This document shows, piece by piece, positions 40,146 to 49,537 of a stretch of DNA of 64,000 nt (position 1 is its first letter; every line of letters begins with the position of its first letter). The DNA comes from Pararhizobium_B sp963838155 (GTDB lineage Bacteria; Pseudomonadota; Alphaproteobacteria; Rhizobiales; Rhizobiaceae). The notes under the pieces were generated by a model. That model was not told the origin of the DNA. It made no database searches and was given only the letters and a program-made list of their open reading frames with translations. Position numbers and translations under genes: made by a program. The stretch lies in assembly GCA_963838155.1 (NCBI GenBank), contig CAWIQE010000010.1, forward strand, positions 52,551 to 116,550, given 5' to 3'.

Positions 40146-41453
40146 CTATTCGTAGCGCAGCGCCTGCACCGGATCGAGCCGGGAGGCCCGCCAGGCAGGA
40201 AAGAGCGTCGCCAGGAACGACAATGCCAACGCCATCAGGATCACCGCCACGGTCTCGCCGAGATCCATCTTGGCGGGGAGCTTGCTCAGGAAATAGAGCT
40301 CCGGATTGAAGAGCGTCACGCCCAGCACCCAGGAGAGAAATTCCCTGATGCTCTCGATATTGAGGCAGACGAGCACCCCGAGCACGAAGCCCGCGAACGT
40401 CCCGGCCGTCCCGATCGATGCCCCCGTCATGAAGAATATGCGCATGACCGACCCCGAAGTCGCACCCATCGTGCGCAGAATGGCGATATCGCTGCCCTTG
40501 TCCTTCACCAGCATGATGAGGCCCGAGACGATGTTCAGCGCGGCGACCAGCACGATCAGCATGAGGATCATGAACATCACGTTCCGCTCGACCTGGAGGG
40601 CGGAGAAGAAGGTCTCGTTGCGCTGGCGCCAGTCGGTGATGTAGACCTGCCGCCCGGCCGCCTTCTCCAGCTTCGGCCGCAGTTCGTCGACATTGTCCGG
40701 GTTGGCGACGTAAAGCTCGATCGATTGCACCAGTCCGTCGGAGTTGAAGTAGAGCTGCGCCTGGCTGAGGGGCATGAAGATGATGGAGGCGTCGTATTCC
40801 GACATGCCGACCGAAAAGATGCCCGACACGCGGTAGGACTTGACCCGCGGCGTGACGCCCATCGGGGTGACGTCGCCCTCCGGGGAGATCAGCTTGATCT
40901 CGTCGCCGACGCTGACGCCGAGGTTCTGCGCCATGCGGGAACCGATGAGCACCCCGTCGCCGGCGGCGAAGGAGACGAGGTTGCCGCCCTTGATATTGTC
41001 CGAGACGAGCTTGAGCTTGGAGAGATCGTCCGGCGCGATGCCGCGCACGAGCGCGCCGGTTCCCGCCCCGGCCGCGCCGGACGCGAGCGTCTGTCCCTCG
41101 ACCAGGGGAATGGCCAGGTCGACCCCCGGCACGGCCTGCAGGCGCTTCGCCAGGGCCTTGTAGTCGTGGAAGGGCCCGTCCATGGGCTGCACGATCATGT
41201 GCCCGTTGATGCCGAGGATGCGGGTGACGAGTTCGACGCGAAAGCCGTTCATCACCGCCATCACGATGATCAGCGTCGCCACGCCGAGCATGATGCCGAG
41301 AAAGGAAAAACCGGCGATGACGGAGATATAGGCTTCCCTGCGCCGCGCCCTGAGATAGCGCCAGGCAACCATGCGCTCGAAAGCCGAGAACGGTCCGGCG
41401 GGCTTCGGCAGCCCCGCGCCTGCCGTTCGCGGCGCTTGCGTCTCCAGGTTCAT
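40146..41453 (-). CDS. lolC: Lipoprotein-releasing ABC transporter permease LolC/LolE family
   Basis: This 435-residue protein has an N-terminal transmembrane helix preceded by FERMVAWRYLRARRREAYIS, a large periplasmic MacB-type domain, and three C-terminal helices ending in the FtsX-like tail ASRLDPVQALRYE. Rhizobiales often have a single LolC/E (LolF-type) protein acting as a homodimer with LolD, which fits here since only one is present. An AAGGAG ribosome site fixes the ATG at 41453. It lies 22 bases after proS and 12 bases before lolD. Confidence 0.92.
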   Translation of the reverse strand: MNLETQAPRTAGAGLPKPAGPFSAFERMVAWRYLRARRREAYISVIAGFSFLGIMLGVATLIIVMAVMNGFRVELVTRILGINGHMIVQPMDGPFHDYKALAKRLQAVPGVDLAIPLVEGQTLASGAAGAGTGALVRGIAPDDLSKLKLVSDNIKGGNLVSFAAGDGVLIGSRMAQNLGVSVGDEIKLISPEGDVTPMGVTPRVKSYRVSGIFSVGMSEYDASIIFMPLSQAQLYFNSDGLVQSIELYVANPDNVDELRPKLEKAAGRQVYITDWRQRNETFFSALQVERNVMFMILMLIVLVAALNIVSGLIMLVKDKGSDIAILRTMGATSGSVMRIFFMTGASIGTAGTFAGFVLGVLVCLNIESIREFLSWVLGVTLFNPELYFLSKLPAKMDLGETVAVILMALALSFLATLFPAWRASRLDPVQALRYE

Positions 41454-41475
41454 CGGGTCTCCTTGCCGGACGCGC

Positions 41476-42807
41476 TCAGCGGCCGCTCGCCAGCCGGCCG
41501 ATGGCGGCCTCGATCGACATGTTCGTCCGCTCTCCGCTGCGGCGATCCTTGATCTCGACCTCGCCGCCTGCGACCGAGCGCGGCCCGACGATAACCTGAG
41601 TCGGGATGCCGACGAGATCCGCCGTCGCGAATTTCGCACCGGCCCTGTCGTCGGTGTCGTCGTAGAGCACCTCGACGCCCGCATTCGTCAGGGCACCGTA
41701 GATCCTCTCGCAGGCTTCGTCGCAGGCCGCGTCGCCGGCCTTCATGGTGATCAGCATGACCGCGAAGGGCGCGATGCTCTCGGGCCAGACGATGCCCTTG
41801 TCGTCGTGCGACGCCTCGATGATGGCCGGCACGAGCCGGGTCGGCCCGATGCCGTAGGACCCCATGTGGACGGCGTGTTCCTTGCCGTCCGGCCCGGTCA
41901 CCGTCGCGCCCATCGGCTCGGAGTACTTGGTGCCGAAATAGAAGATATGCCCGACCTCGATGCCCCGGGCCGATACGCGATCGGCTTCCGGCACGTCCTG
42001 GCCGTAGCGGTCCGGCTCGTGCATGTCCGACGTCGCCGCATAGAGCGATGTCCACTTGTCGACGATGGCCTTCAGCCCGGCGGCGTCGTCGAAATCGACG
42101 TCCTCGGCCGGAATCGCGAAGTCCAGATAGTCGCGGTGGCAGTACACCTCGGACTCTCCGGTTTCCGCCAGGATGATGAATTCGTGGCTGAGGTTCCCGC
42201 CGATCGGCCCGGTTTCCGCCCGCATCGGAATCGACTTCAGGCCGAGACGGGCAAACGTCCGCAGGTAGGCCACGAACATCTTGTGGTAGGAATGCTCCGC
42301 TCCCGCATGGTCGAGGTCGAAGGAATAGGCGTCCTTCATGATGAATTCGCGCGACCGCATGGTCCCGAAGCGCGGCCGGATCTCGTCGCGGAACTTGTGC
42401 TGGATGTGGTATAGGTTCAGGGGCAGGTTCCGGTAGGAACGGACATAGGTCCGGAAGATGTCCGTGATCATCTCCTCGTTCGTCGGCCCGTAGAGCATCG
42501 GGCGGTCCTGGCGATCGTCGATGCGCAGCATCTCCTTGCCGTAGGCATCGTAGCGCCCGCTCTCGATCCAGAGTTCGGCGGGCTGTATCGTCGGCATCAG
42601 CACCTCGAGCGCGCCCGTGCGGTCCTGCTCCTCCCGGACGATGCGGTTGACCTTGTCGAGAACCCGCTTGCCGAGCGGCAGCCACGAATAGATGCCGGCC
42701 GCCTGCTGTCGGATCATGCCGGCCCTGAGCATCAGCCGGTGGGAGACGATTTCCGCCTCCTTCGGGTTTTCTTTCAGAATGGGCAGGAAGTATCGGGAAA
42801 GGCGCAT
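41476..42807 (-). CDS. proS: Prolyl-tRNA synthetase, alphaproteobacterial short type
   Basis: This 443-residue enzyme charges tRNA-Pro. The class II motifs are visible: motif 2 region FRDEIRPRFGTMRSREFIMKD and motif 3 GSYGIGPTRLVPA, then the anticodon-binding domain. The protein lacks the editing insertion domain found in E. coli ProS, which explains the shorter length and is the norm in alphaproteobacteria. It starts the proS-lolC-lolD transcript on the minus strand; a small RNA candidate lies in the intergenic space upstream. Confidence 0.96.
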   Translation of the reverse strand: MRLSRYFLPILKENPKEAEIVSHRLMLRAGMIRQQAAGIYSWLPLGKRVLDKVNRIVREEQDRTGALEVLMPTIQPAELWIESGRYDAYGKEMLRIDDRQDRPMLYGPTNEEMITDIFRTYVRSYRNLPLNLYHIQHKFRDEIRPRFGTMRSREFIMKDAYSFDLDHAGAEHSYHKMFVAYLRTFARLGLKSIPMRAETGPIGGNLSHEFIILAETGESEVYCHRDYLDFAIPAEDVDFDDAAGLKAIVDKWTSLYAATSDMHEPDRYGQDVPEADRVSARGIEVGHIFYFGTKYSEPMGATVTGPDGKEHAVHMGSYGIGPTRLVPAIIEASHDDKGIVWPESIAPFAVMLITMKAGDAACDEACERIYGALTNAGVEVLYDDTDDRAGAKFATADLVGIPTQVIVGPRSVAGGEVEIKDRRSGERTNMSIEAAIGRLASGR

Positions 42808-43031
42808 GAATCAATCCGGAATAGCTGGTTGGCGCCGTGGCGGAATCACGGGACGCGCGTACGCAATCGCAGCCGTTCATAGACGCTTCACGCGACAAAG
42901 AAAACCAGGCTTCCGCTCAATTGATAAGCAATTGCCCATTTCCATGAACTTCACCGATTTCGGGCACAAAAAGCGGACTTTTCGTGACATTTAATGATGA
43001 CAAGCCGTCCCTGTTCCGTTAGGTTCTGGTC

Positions 43032-43183
43032 ATTAAAGAGGCAGGTGCAAAGCACTCCTGCTTATTTCGCGGTCAAGTCTTGGGAGGATTTGATCTCCGG
43101 CGCGCTCTTCGGTCGCTGCCCCCGCAAAGGGATGAGATCACGCGATACTTCAAGAACAAGGCCTTGCGGCCTTGTTTTTTTTT
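43032..43183 (+). ncRNA. Candidate small RNA between proS and DUF1467 (alpha-r9-like by position)
   Basis: A strong intrinsic terminator ends this region: arms AACAAGGCC / GGCCTTGTT around loop TTGC, then nine T. An upstream promoter can be drawn as ATGACA-N17-TAGGTT (42997-43025), which would give a transcript of about 150 nt. No credible protein is encoded. The place, between proS and a small membrane-protein gene, is as I recall the site of the rhizobial trans-acting sRNA family alpha-r9 (Smr9C, about 150 nt). Family membership is inferred from position and size, not from a sequence match. Confidence 0.6.
43155..43183 (+). terminator. Rho-independent terminator of the small RNA
   Basis: A 9-bp perfect stem AACAAGGCC / GGCCTTGTT with a four-base loop (43155-43176) is followed directly by a run of T up to 43183. 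The T-run is on the plus strand only, so it ends a plus-strand transcript. Confidence 0.88.
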
Positions 43184-43211
43184 GCTTTCCGCGATCTCAG
43201 TCGCCGTCGCT

Positions 43212-43478
43212 CTACTGGAATGTCGGTATGATCGACGGGATATCGTCGAAGGATAATCCGAAAACGGCCGTCAGGACGTAATAGACCGCGAAGATCGCGA
43301 TCGTCACGACTGTGGTCGCCAGCATCTTGCGGCCGAACCGGAACCTCGACGGCGCGCCGCGGTCCGTTCCGAGAAGCGTCTCCTCTTCGGGCTGGCTGCG
43401 CACGCCGAAAGGCAGGACCGCGAAGAGCACGATCCACCAGAGCACGAAAAAGATGGCTGCGTAGGAATACCAGGGCAT
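43212..43478 (-). CDS. DUF1467 family small membrane protein
   Basis: This 88-residue protein has two transmembrane helices: YAAIFFVLWWIVLFAVLPFG near the start and TTVVTIAIFAVYYVLTAVFG near the end, joined by a short polar loop with the motif PFGVRSQPEE that marks this family. Its function is unknown. The order mce-DUF1467-proS is common in Rhizobiales. It lies 41 bp downstream of mce in the same direction. Confidence 0.9.
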   Translation of the reverse strand: MPWYSYAAIFFVLWWIVLFAVLPFGVRSQPEEETLLGTDRGAPSRFRFGRKMLATTVVTIAIFAVYYVLTAVFGLSFDDIPSIIPTFQ

Positions 43479-43519
43479 GGGGCGGTTTCTCGTTGAATTG
43501 TCGCGGGCCGGCGCGCCGG

Positions 43520-43924
43520 TCAGCTCTGCTCGAGTTCGATCAACGTCCCGAAGAAGTCCTTGGGATGAAGGAAAAGCACCGGCTTGCCGTGCGCGCCCGT
43601 TTTCAAGGTGCCGTCCCCGATGACCCTCGCCCCGTCCGCCACCAGGCGATCCCGGGCCGCGAGGACGTCGTCGACCTCATAGCAGACATGGTGGATGCCG
43701 CCGGCGGGGTTCCTCTCCAGGAACGGCGCGATCGGGGAGTCGTCTCCGAGGGGCTCGAGCAGCTCGATCTTCGTGTTCGGCAGCTCGACGAAGGCGACGG
43801 TCACGCCGTGTTCCGGCAGGGACTGCACCGCGCCGATCGTGGCGCCGAGGCTGCCGCGGTAGCGCTCGCAGGCGGCAGCGAGGTCTGTCACGGCGATGGC
43901 GACGTGGTTCAGGCGTCCGAGCAT
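43520..43924 (-). CDS. mce: Methylmalonyl-CoA epimerase
   Basis: This 134-residue enzyme of the glyoxalase/VOC fold interconverts the epimers of methylmalonyl-CoA in propionate breakdown. Metal ligands appear as H7 (RLNHVAIAV), the histidine of GGIHHVCYEVDD and the final glutamate of GTLIELEQ. Length and start MLGRLNHVAIAV are typical. It begins six bases after the RNase J stop. Confidence 0.93.
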   Translation of the reverse strand: MLGRLNHVAIAVTDLAAACERYRGSLGATIGAVQSLPEHGVTVAFVELPNTKIELLEPLGDDSPIAPFLERNPAGGIHHVCYEVDDVLAARDRLVADGARVIGDGTLKTGAHGKPVLFLHPKDFFGTLIELEQS

Positions 43925-43930
43925 GCCGTT

Positions 43931-45604
43931 CTATACCTTCGTCACGAAGACGGTGACAACCGGCTTCTTGCCCCAGACCTCGTTCGCGGCGGCGCGCACG
44001 GCGCGGCGGACCGCCTCGCGCACCGTGTCCAGATCCTTGCGTCGCGGACGCGGGATGCTTTCGACGGCGCCTACGGTCGCGTCGTAGAGCACGTCGATCA
44101 TGTCGTCGCCCTCCTCGTCGAACACCGGCAGGCCATGCGCCGCGACGTCGGGATCGCGGAGGATTTCGTAGCGCCCGTCCAGGATCACCCCGACCGAGAC
44201 ATGTCCGACGAAGGACAGCTTGCGGCGTTCCGAAATGCCCATTTCCTCGTAGTCGCCGATCAGCCTGCCGTCCTTGTAGATACGGCCGAAGGGCACCTCG
44301 CCGATCTTCTCCGCGGCGCCGGGCGCCAGGCGAAGCATGTCGCCGTTGCGCACCCGCGGCACCTGCCGGATGCCGCTCTGCCGGGCGAGATCGGCCTGGG
44401 CGGCGAGGTGCGCGGCCTCGCCGTGCACCGGCACGAGGATATCCGGCCGCACCCATTCGTACATCTGCTGCAGCTCGCTGCGCCGGGGATGGCCCGACAC
44501 GTGGACCAGGGCCTCGGCATCCGTCACGACCTCGATCCCCTGCTCGATCAGGCCGTTCCGGATCTCGATGATCGCCTTTTCGTTGCCGGGGATCGTGCGC
44601 GAGGAAAAGACCACCATGTCCCCCGACGTCAGCGCCACATGGCGCATTTCGTCGCGTGCGAGCTTGGCGAGGGCGGCGCGCGGCTCACCCTGGCTGCCCG
44701 TCAGGATGACGACGATCTTGTCGCGCGGAATGAAGCCGTATTCGTCTTCGGCGATGAACGGGCCGACGCCGTCCATGAGCCCGACCTCCGTCGCGACGTC
44801 GACGACGCGACGGATCGAACTGCCGAGAAGGAGAACTTCCCGCCCGGCATCCTTCGCCGCGCGGGCGACGGAGCGGATGCGCCCGACATTCGAGGCGAAG
44901 GTCGTGATCGCCACCCGTCCGCGGGCGTTCCGGATGATGTTTTCGAGGCTGTCGCCGACCTCGCGCTCGGAGGGCGAAACGCCCTCGCGCATGGCATTGG
45001 TGGAATCGCACATCAGCGCGAGGACGCCTTCGTCGCCGAGTTCGCGGAACCTCTTCTCGTTCGTCAGAGGACCGAGGGCCGGCTCGGCGTCGATCTTCCA
45101 GTCGCCGGAATGGATGATCGCGCCGAGCGGGGTGCGGAGAACCAGCGAGACCGGTTCGGGGATCGAGTGGTTGACCGCCACGGCCTCGACCTCGAAGGGT
45201 CCGACCCGGAAGCGTTCGCCGGCACGGTAGATCGTGACCGGCACCTCTTCGCGATCCTTCTCGTAGGCGCGCTTGGCCGACAGCATTCCCGCGGTGAAGG
45301 GCGACACGTAGACGGGCACGTTCAGGCCCCGCCAAAGCTCGCTCAGGGCGCCGTAATGGTCCTCGTGCGCATGGGTAATGACGATCCCCTTGAGGTTCCG
45401 CCGCTCGCCGGCGAGAAAGCCGATGTCGGGCAGCACCAGGTCGACGCCCGGCAATTCGGGTCCGGGAAAGGTGACGCCGCAATCGACCATGAGCCACTCG
45501 CGCTGCCGCTCCGGCCCGTAGCCGTAGAGCGCCAGGTTCATGCCGATCTCGCCGACCCCTCCGAGCGGCACGAAGACCAGTTCGTCGCCTTCTGCAGATG
45601 CCAT
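43931..45604 (-). CDS. rnj: Ribonuclease J
   Basis: This 557-residue metallo-beta-lactamase/beta-CASP nuclease matures rRNA and degrades mRNA. The metal motif HAHEDH is at residues 78-83, SGDWKID and the beta-CASP segments (SQGEPRAALAKLA, VHVSGHP) follow. The start at 45604 is chosen because AGGGA lies at a suitable distance; an ATG nine bases upstream is also in frame. A full mosaic repeat fills the 117 bases between birA and this gene. Confidence 0.94.
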   Translation of the reverse strand: MASAEGDELVFVPLGGVGEIGMNLALYGYGPERQREWLMVDCGVTFPGPELPGVDLVLPDIGFLAGERRNLKGIVITHAHEDHYGALSELWRGLNVPVYVSPFTAGMLSAKRAYEKDREEVPVTIYRAGERFRVGPFEVEAVAVNHSIPEPVSLVLRTPLGAIIHSGDWKIDAEPALGPLTNEKRFRELGDEGVLALMCDSTNAMREGVSPSEREVGDSLENIIRNARGRVAITTFASNVGRIRSVARAAKDAGREVLLLGSSIRRVVDVATEVGLMDGVGPFIAEDEYGFIPRDKIVVILTGSQGEPRAALAKLARDEMRHVALTSGDMVVFSSRTIPGNEKAIIEIRNGLIEQGIEVVTDAEALVHVSGHPRRSELQQMYEWVRPDILVPVHGEAAHLAAQADLARQSGIRQVPRVRNGDMLRLAPGAAEKIGEVPFGRIYKDGRLIGDYEEMGISERRKLSFVGHVSVGVILDGRYEILRDPDVAAHGLPVFDEEGDDMIDVLYDATVGAVESIPRPRRKDLDTVREAVRRAVRAAANEVWGKKPVVTVFVTKV

Positions 45605-45619
45605 TCCGATCATCCCTGA

Positions 45620-45725
45620 CTCGAGAGCCCGTTCGCGCTACACGGAGTCGCGAACGTTCCATCTCATTGTATTTGCGCACTTCCGAACGGAAAATCGGTT
45701 CCCGTTGTTCCTGGAAATGCTCTAG
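45620..45725. repeat. RIME-like mosaic repeat, full copy 3 (106 bp)
   Basis: This copy, the most diverged of the full-length ones, has GTTCGCG / CGCGAAC arms in the left half and GCGCACTTCCGAACGG to CCTGGAAATGC in the right half, ending CTCTAG. Length and orientation equal those of the copies at 20919 and 32006. Its right end supplies the TAG stop of birA, and it lies just upstream of rnj. Confidence 0.8.
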
Positions 45726-46561
45726 ACGGCGGCGGCCGAAGCCACTGCCCCGAAATGTACCTCGCCTGCCGTTACGCTCAGCATCGATCCGTCGGACCGG
45801 CGGATGACGAAGCGGCAGTCGGCATCGATCGTTTCGAACGTTCCGCGCACGACCTCGCCGCCGATGCGAACGGCCACGGGTCCGCCGAGCCCGGAAGCCC
45901 GTTCAAGCCAGCGCTCCCTGAGACGCGCCAGCCCCCGGCCTTCGTCCCACAGCGCCGCGTTGTCGAGCCAGGCGTCCGAAAGGGCGAGGAAAACGTCCTC
46001 GGCCCTCACCGGCCCGGCGATGGTCGCGACATCCGTGGCCGGGTACGGCAGGTCGGGCGGATGGCTCACGACGTTCACCCCGATGCCGACTGCGGCGGCA
46101 AACCGACCGTCCGGCAGAAGCGCCAACTCCAGCAGGATGCCGGCAAGCTTGGCGCCGTTGGCCAGAACGTCGTTCGGCCATTTCAGTTCGATGCGCGCCT
46201 TCTCACCCGCCGGCCCGCCGCCATCGGCGCCGTCGACGCCGATCGAGACCGTGTGGCCCGGCAGGAATGCGCCCAGGGCATCGCTGAGCGACAGGCCCGC
46301 CACGAAGCCGAGCGTCGCGGCGCGCGACAGGCCGTAGTCGCCGATCACGAGGAGCGTCGCGGCGAGATTGCCCTCTTCCGTCGACCACGGGCGCCCTCGC
46401 CTTCCCCGGCCGCTCTCCTGCCGCTTGGACACCAGCCAGAGGCCGCCGCCGTCGCCGGCCTGTGCCCGCTTCAACGCCTCGGCGTTCGTCGACCCGATGG
46501 TGTCGAAGGCAGCGAGCCGGTAACCGGCCCGCGCCGCGAGCGGCGAGAGGCTGAACGCCAT
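45722..46561 (-). CDS. birA: Biotin-[acetyl-CoA carboxylase] ligase
   Basis: This 279-residue enzyme attaches biotin to carrier proteins. It has the catalytic domain but no N-terminal helix-turn-helix, so it is not a repressor. The biotinyl-AMP loop is GRGRRGRPW, and the lysine-containing motif ELKWPNDVLANGAKLAGIL follows. The C-terminal SH3-like domain ends near the stop, which is inside the mosaic repeat. The gene begins two bases after nuoN, a standard position in Rhizobiales. Confidence 0.93.
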   Translation of the reverse strand: MAFSLSPLAARAGYRLAAFDTIGSTNAEALKRAQAGDGGGLWLVSKRQESGRGRRGRPWSTEEGNLAATLLVIGDYGLSRAATLGFVAGLSLSDALGAFLPGHTVSIGVDGADGGGPAGEKARIELKWPNDVLANGAKLAGILLELALLPDGRFAAAVGIGVNVVSHPPDLPYPATDVATIAGPVRAEDVFLALSDAWLDNAALWDEGRGLARLRERWLERASGLGGPVAVRIGGEVVRGTFETIDADCRFVIRRSDGSMLSVTAGEVHFGAVASAAAV

Positions 46562-46563
46562 TC

Positions 46564-48006
46564 TCAGAAGAATGTCTTGGCGGCAGCGGCCGCCGCCGTG
46601 CCGATCGGACCGCCGATCAGCACATAGCCGAGCGTGAAGAGGCCCGACAGGCCGAAAACGAACTGCAACTCGCCCGCGACCGGCACGAACTCGCCCGCCG
46701 GCTCGTCGAACCACATGATCTTGACGACGCGCAGGTAATAGTAGGCGCCGACCACCGAGGCGAGCACGCCGATGACGGCCAGGGCGTAGAGATGCGCCTG
46801 TATGGCGGCCATGAACACGAAGTACTTGGCGAAGAAGCCGGCGAGCGGCGGAACGCCGGCCAGCGAGAACATCAGGATGGTCAGCATCGTCGCCATGACG
46901 GGTTTCGTCGACGCCAAGCCGGCGAGGTCCTCGATCAGCTCGACGTTGCCCTCCTCCTTGCGCCGCATGGCGAGGATGCAGGCGAACGTGCCGAGGGTCA
47001 TGACCATGTAGATCAGCATGTAGAGCGACACGCCGCGTACGCCGGCCTCGGTGCCGGCCGCCAGGCCGACGAGCGCGTAGCCCATGTGACCGATCGAGGA
47101 ATAGGCCATCAGGCGCTTGATGTTCGTCTGGCCGATCGCCGCGAAGGCGCCGAGCACCATGGACGCGATGGAGATGAACACGACGATCTGCTGCCAGTCG
47201 ACCGTGATCGGCTGGAACGCCTCGGTCACGATGCGAACGAGCATCGCCATGGCCGCCACCTTGGGCGCGGCCGCGAAGAAGGCCGTCACGGGCGTCGGCG
47301 CGCCCTCGTAGACGTCGGGCGTCCACATGTGGAACGGCACGGCGGAGATCTTGAAGGCGATGCCGGCCAGCACGAAGACGAGGCCGAAAACCAGGCCGAG
47401 CGAGGCGCCGTGCGCCTTTAGCGCGGCGGCGACCTGCGGAAACTCGATATGTCCCGTGAAGCCGTAGACCAGCGACATGCCGTAGAGCAGCATGCCCGAC
47501 GACAGAGCCCCGAGCACGAAATACTTCAGGCCGGCCTCCGTCGAGCGGACGCTCTCGCGATTGATGGCGGCGACGACGTAGAGCGCGAGCGACTGCAGTT
47601 CGAGGCCGAGATAGAGCGAGATAAGGCTGTTGGCCGAAACCATGAGCAACATGCCGAGCGTGGCCAGCACCAGGAGGACCGGAAATTCGAACTTGTCCAC
47701 CTGTTCGTTGCGGGCGTGGCCGACCGTCATCACCATGGCGGCGATCGAGCCGATCAAGACCAGGATCTTCATGTACTGCGCGAAATCGTCGGAAAGAAAT
47801 GCCCCGCCATAGGCCGCCCCCTCCCCGCCGACGAAGACGATCCAGAGGCCGGCCATGATCAGGACCGCGACGGCGAGCCCGGTGACCAGGGTCGTCGATC
47901 CGTCGCGGGAAAACACGCCGATCATCAGGAGCACCATCGCCCCGACGGCCAGGATGATTTCCGGCACGGAGAGCTGGAGGCTTGCGGAGAGGATGTCAGC
48001 AGTCAT
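46564..48006 (-). CDS. nuoN: NADH-quinone oxidoreductase subunit N
   Basis: This 480-residue membrane subunit is one of three antiporter-like proton pumps of complex I. About 14 hydrophobic helices are present, with the typical blocks FKISAVPFHMWTPDVYEGAPTPV and LMAYSSIGHMGYALVGL. The key lysines lie in these segments. It is the last nuo gene, 16 bases after nuoM. Confidence 0.96.
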   Translation of the reverse strand: MTADILSASLQLSVPEIILAVGAMVLLMIGVFSRDGSTTLVTGLAVAVLIMAGLWIVFVGGEGAAYGGAFLSDDFAQYMKILVLIGSIAAMVMTVGHARNEQVDKFEFPVLLVLATLGMLLMVSANSLISLYLGLELQSLALYVVAAINRESVRSTEAGLKYFVLGALSSGMLLYGMSLVYGFTGHIEFPQVAAALKAHGASLGLVFGLVFVLAGIAFKISAVPFHMWTPDVYEGAPTPVTAFFAAAPKVAAMAMLVRIVTEAFQPITVDWQQIVVFISIASMVLGAFAAIGQTNIKRLMAYSSIGHMGYALVGLAAGTEAGVRGVSLYMLIYMVMTLGTFACILAMRRKEEGNVELIEDLAGLASTKPVMATMLTILMFSLAGVPPLAGFFAKYFVFMAAIQAHLYALAVIGVLASVVGAYYYLRVVKIMWFDEPAGEFVPVAGELQFVFGLSGLFTLGYVLIGGPIGTAAAAAAKTFF

Positions 48007-48022
48007 TTCGGTGTCCTGTTCG

Positions 48023-49537
48023 TCACTTCGAGGCGAGCGCAGCCAGATGCTGCGCCGACTGCAGCGAGGCGTGGTAGTGGTTCACCAGCGTGTCGACCGA
48101 GGCCGCGGTGACATTGAAGATCGGCGTCGGGTAGATGCCGAAGAAGATCGTCAGGGCGATGAGCGGGTAGAGAATGAGCTTCTCGCGGCCGGACAGGTCC
48201 AGCATGGCCTTCAGGCTCTCCTTCTCCAACGCCCCGAAGATCATCCGCCGATACAGCCAAAGGGCATAGGCGGCAGACAGGATCACGCCGGTCGTCGCGA
48301 ACAGCGCCACCCAGGTATTGACCTGGAATATGCCGATGAGCGTCAGGAATTCGCCGATGAATCCCGACGTCCCCGGCAGGCCGACATTGGCCATCGTGAA
48401 CACCATGAACGCCAGCGCGTATTTCGGCATGTTGTTCACGAGGCCGCCATAGGCCGCGATCTCGCGCGTATGGAGACGGTCGTAGACGACGCCGACGCAC
48501 AGGAACAGCGCGCCGGAGACCAGCCCGTGCGACAGCATCTGGAAGATGCCGCCCTGCACGCCCTGCACGTTGGCGGCGAAGATGCCCATCGTCACGTATC
48601 CCATGTGGGCGACCGAGGAATAGGCGATCAGCTTCTTCATGTCCTGCTGCATCAGCGCGACCAGCGACGTGTAGATGATCGCCATGATCGAGAGCGTGAA
48701 GACCAGGGGTGCCAGGTGATCCGAGGCCAGGGGGAACATCGGCAGGGAGAACCGGAGGAACCCGTAGCCGCCGAGCTTCAGCAGGATGCCCGCCAGGATG
48801 ACCGAGCCGGCCGTCGGCGCCTCCACGTGGGCGTCCGGCAGCCATGTGTGCACGGGCCACATCGGCATCTTCACCGCGAAGGAGGCGAAGAAGGCGAGCC
48901 ACAGCCAGGTCTGCATCGAGGCCGGGAAATCGTGCTGCAGGAGCAGCGAGATGTCCGTCGTCCCCGCCTGCCAGTACATCGCCATGATGGCGAGCAGCAT
49001 CAGCACCGAACCGAGGAAGGTGTAGAGGAAGAACTTGAAGGAGGCATAGACGCGGCGCGCACCGCCCCACACGCCGATGATGATGAACATCGGGATGAGG
49101 CCGCCCTCGAAGAAGACGTAGAAAAGCACGATGTCGAGGGCGCAGAAGACGCCGATCATCATCGTCTCGAGGAGCAGGAAGGCGATCATGTAGGACTTCA
49201 CGCGCTTCTGCACGGATTCCCAGCTCGCCAGGATGCAGAGCGGCATCAGGAAGGTCGTCAGGATGACGAACAGCATCGAGATGCCGTCCACGCCCATGTG
49301 GTACGAAATGCCGGTGTCGAGCCAGTCCGCCTTCTCGACCATCTGGAAGCCGGATTGCGACGTGTCGAAGCCGACCCAGATCAGAAGCGACAGCACGAAG
49401 GTGAAGGCCGTCGTCAGCAGCGCCACGTTGCGGATGTTGCGCCGCCCGATCTCGTTGTCGTCCCGGATCAGGAGAATCAGGGCCGCGCCGACGAGCGGCA
49501 GGAAGGTGACCGTGGAGAGAATCGGCCAATCGGTCAT
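48023..49537 (-). CDS. nuoM: NADH-quinone oxidoreductase subunit M
   Basis: This 504-residue antiporter-like subunit of complex I has about 14 helices. Family motifs are the conserved glutamate region in FYVFFEGGLIPMFIIIGVWG, FAVKMPMWPVHTWLPDAHVEAP and LIAYSSVAHMGYVTMGI. Its start overlaps the nuoL stop by one base, implying coupled translation. Confidence 0.96.
   Translation of the reverse strand: MTDWPILSTVTFLPLVGAALILLIRDDNEIGRRNIRNVALLTTAFTFVLSLLIWVGFDTSQSGFQMVEKADWLDTGISYHMGVDGISMLFVILTTFLMPLCILASWESVQKRVKSYMIAFLLLETMMIGVFCALDIVLFYVFFEGGLIPMFIIIGVWGGARRVYASFKFFLYTFLGSVLMLLAIMAMYWQAGTTDISLLLQHDFPASMQTWLWLAFFASFAVKMPMWPVHTWLPDAHVEAPTAGSVILAGILLKLGGYGFLRFSLPMFPLASDHLAPLVFTLSIMAIIYTSLVALMQQDMKKLIAYSSVAHMGYVTMGIFAANVQGVQGGIFQMLSHGLVSGALFLCVGVVYDRLHTREIAAYGGLVNNMPKYALAFMVFTMANVGLPGTSGFIGEFLTLIGIFQVNTWVALFATTGVILSAAYALWLYRRMIFGALEKESLKAMLDLSGREKLILYPLIALTIFFGIYPTPIFNVTAASVDTLVNHYHASLQSAQHLAALASK

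Noticed and set aside
43013..43026. Possible LexA box GTTC...GTTC upstream of the small RNA
   Set aside because: The spacer is six bases, not seven, so it does not meet the alphaproteobacterial LexA consensus.
42994..43281. Open frame of 95 codons on the plus strand across the proS upstream gap
   Set aside because: It runs through a strong intrinsic terminator and has no ribosome site or protein-like pattern; the region fits a small RNA better.
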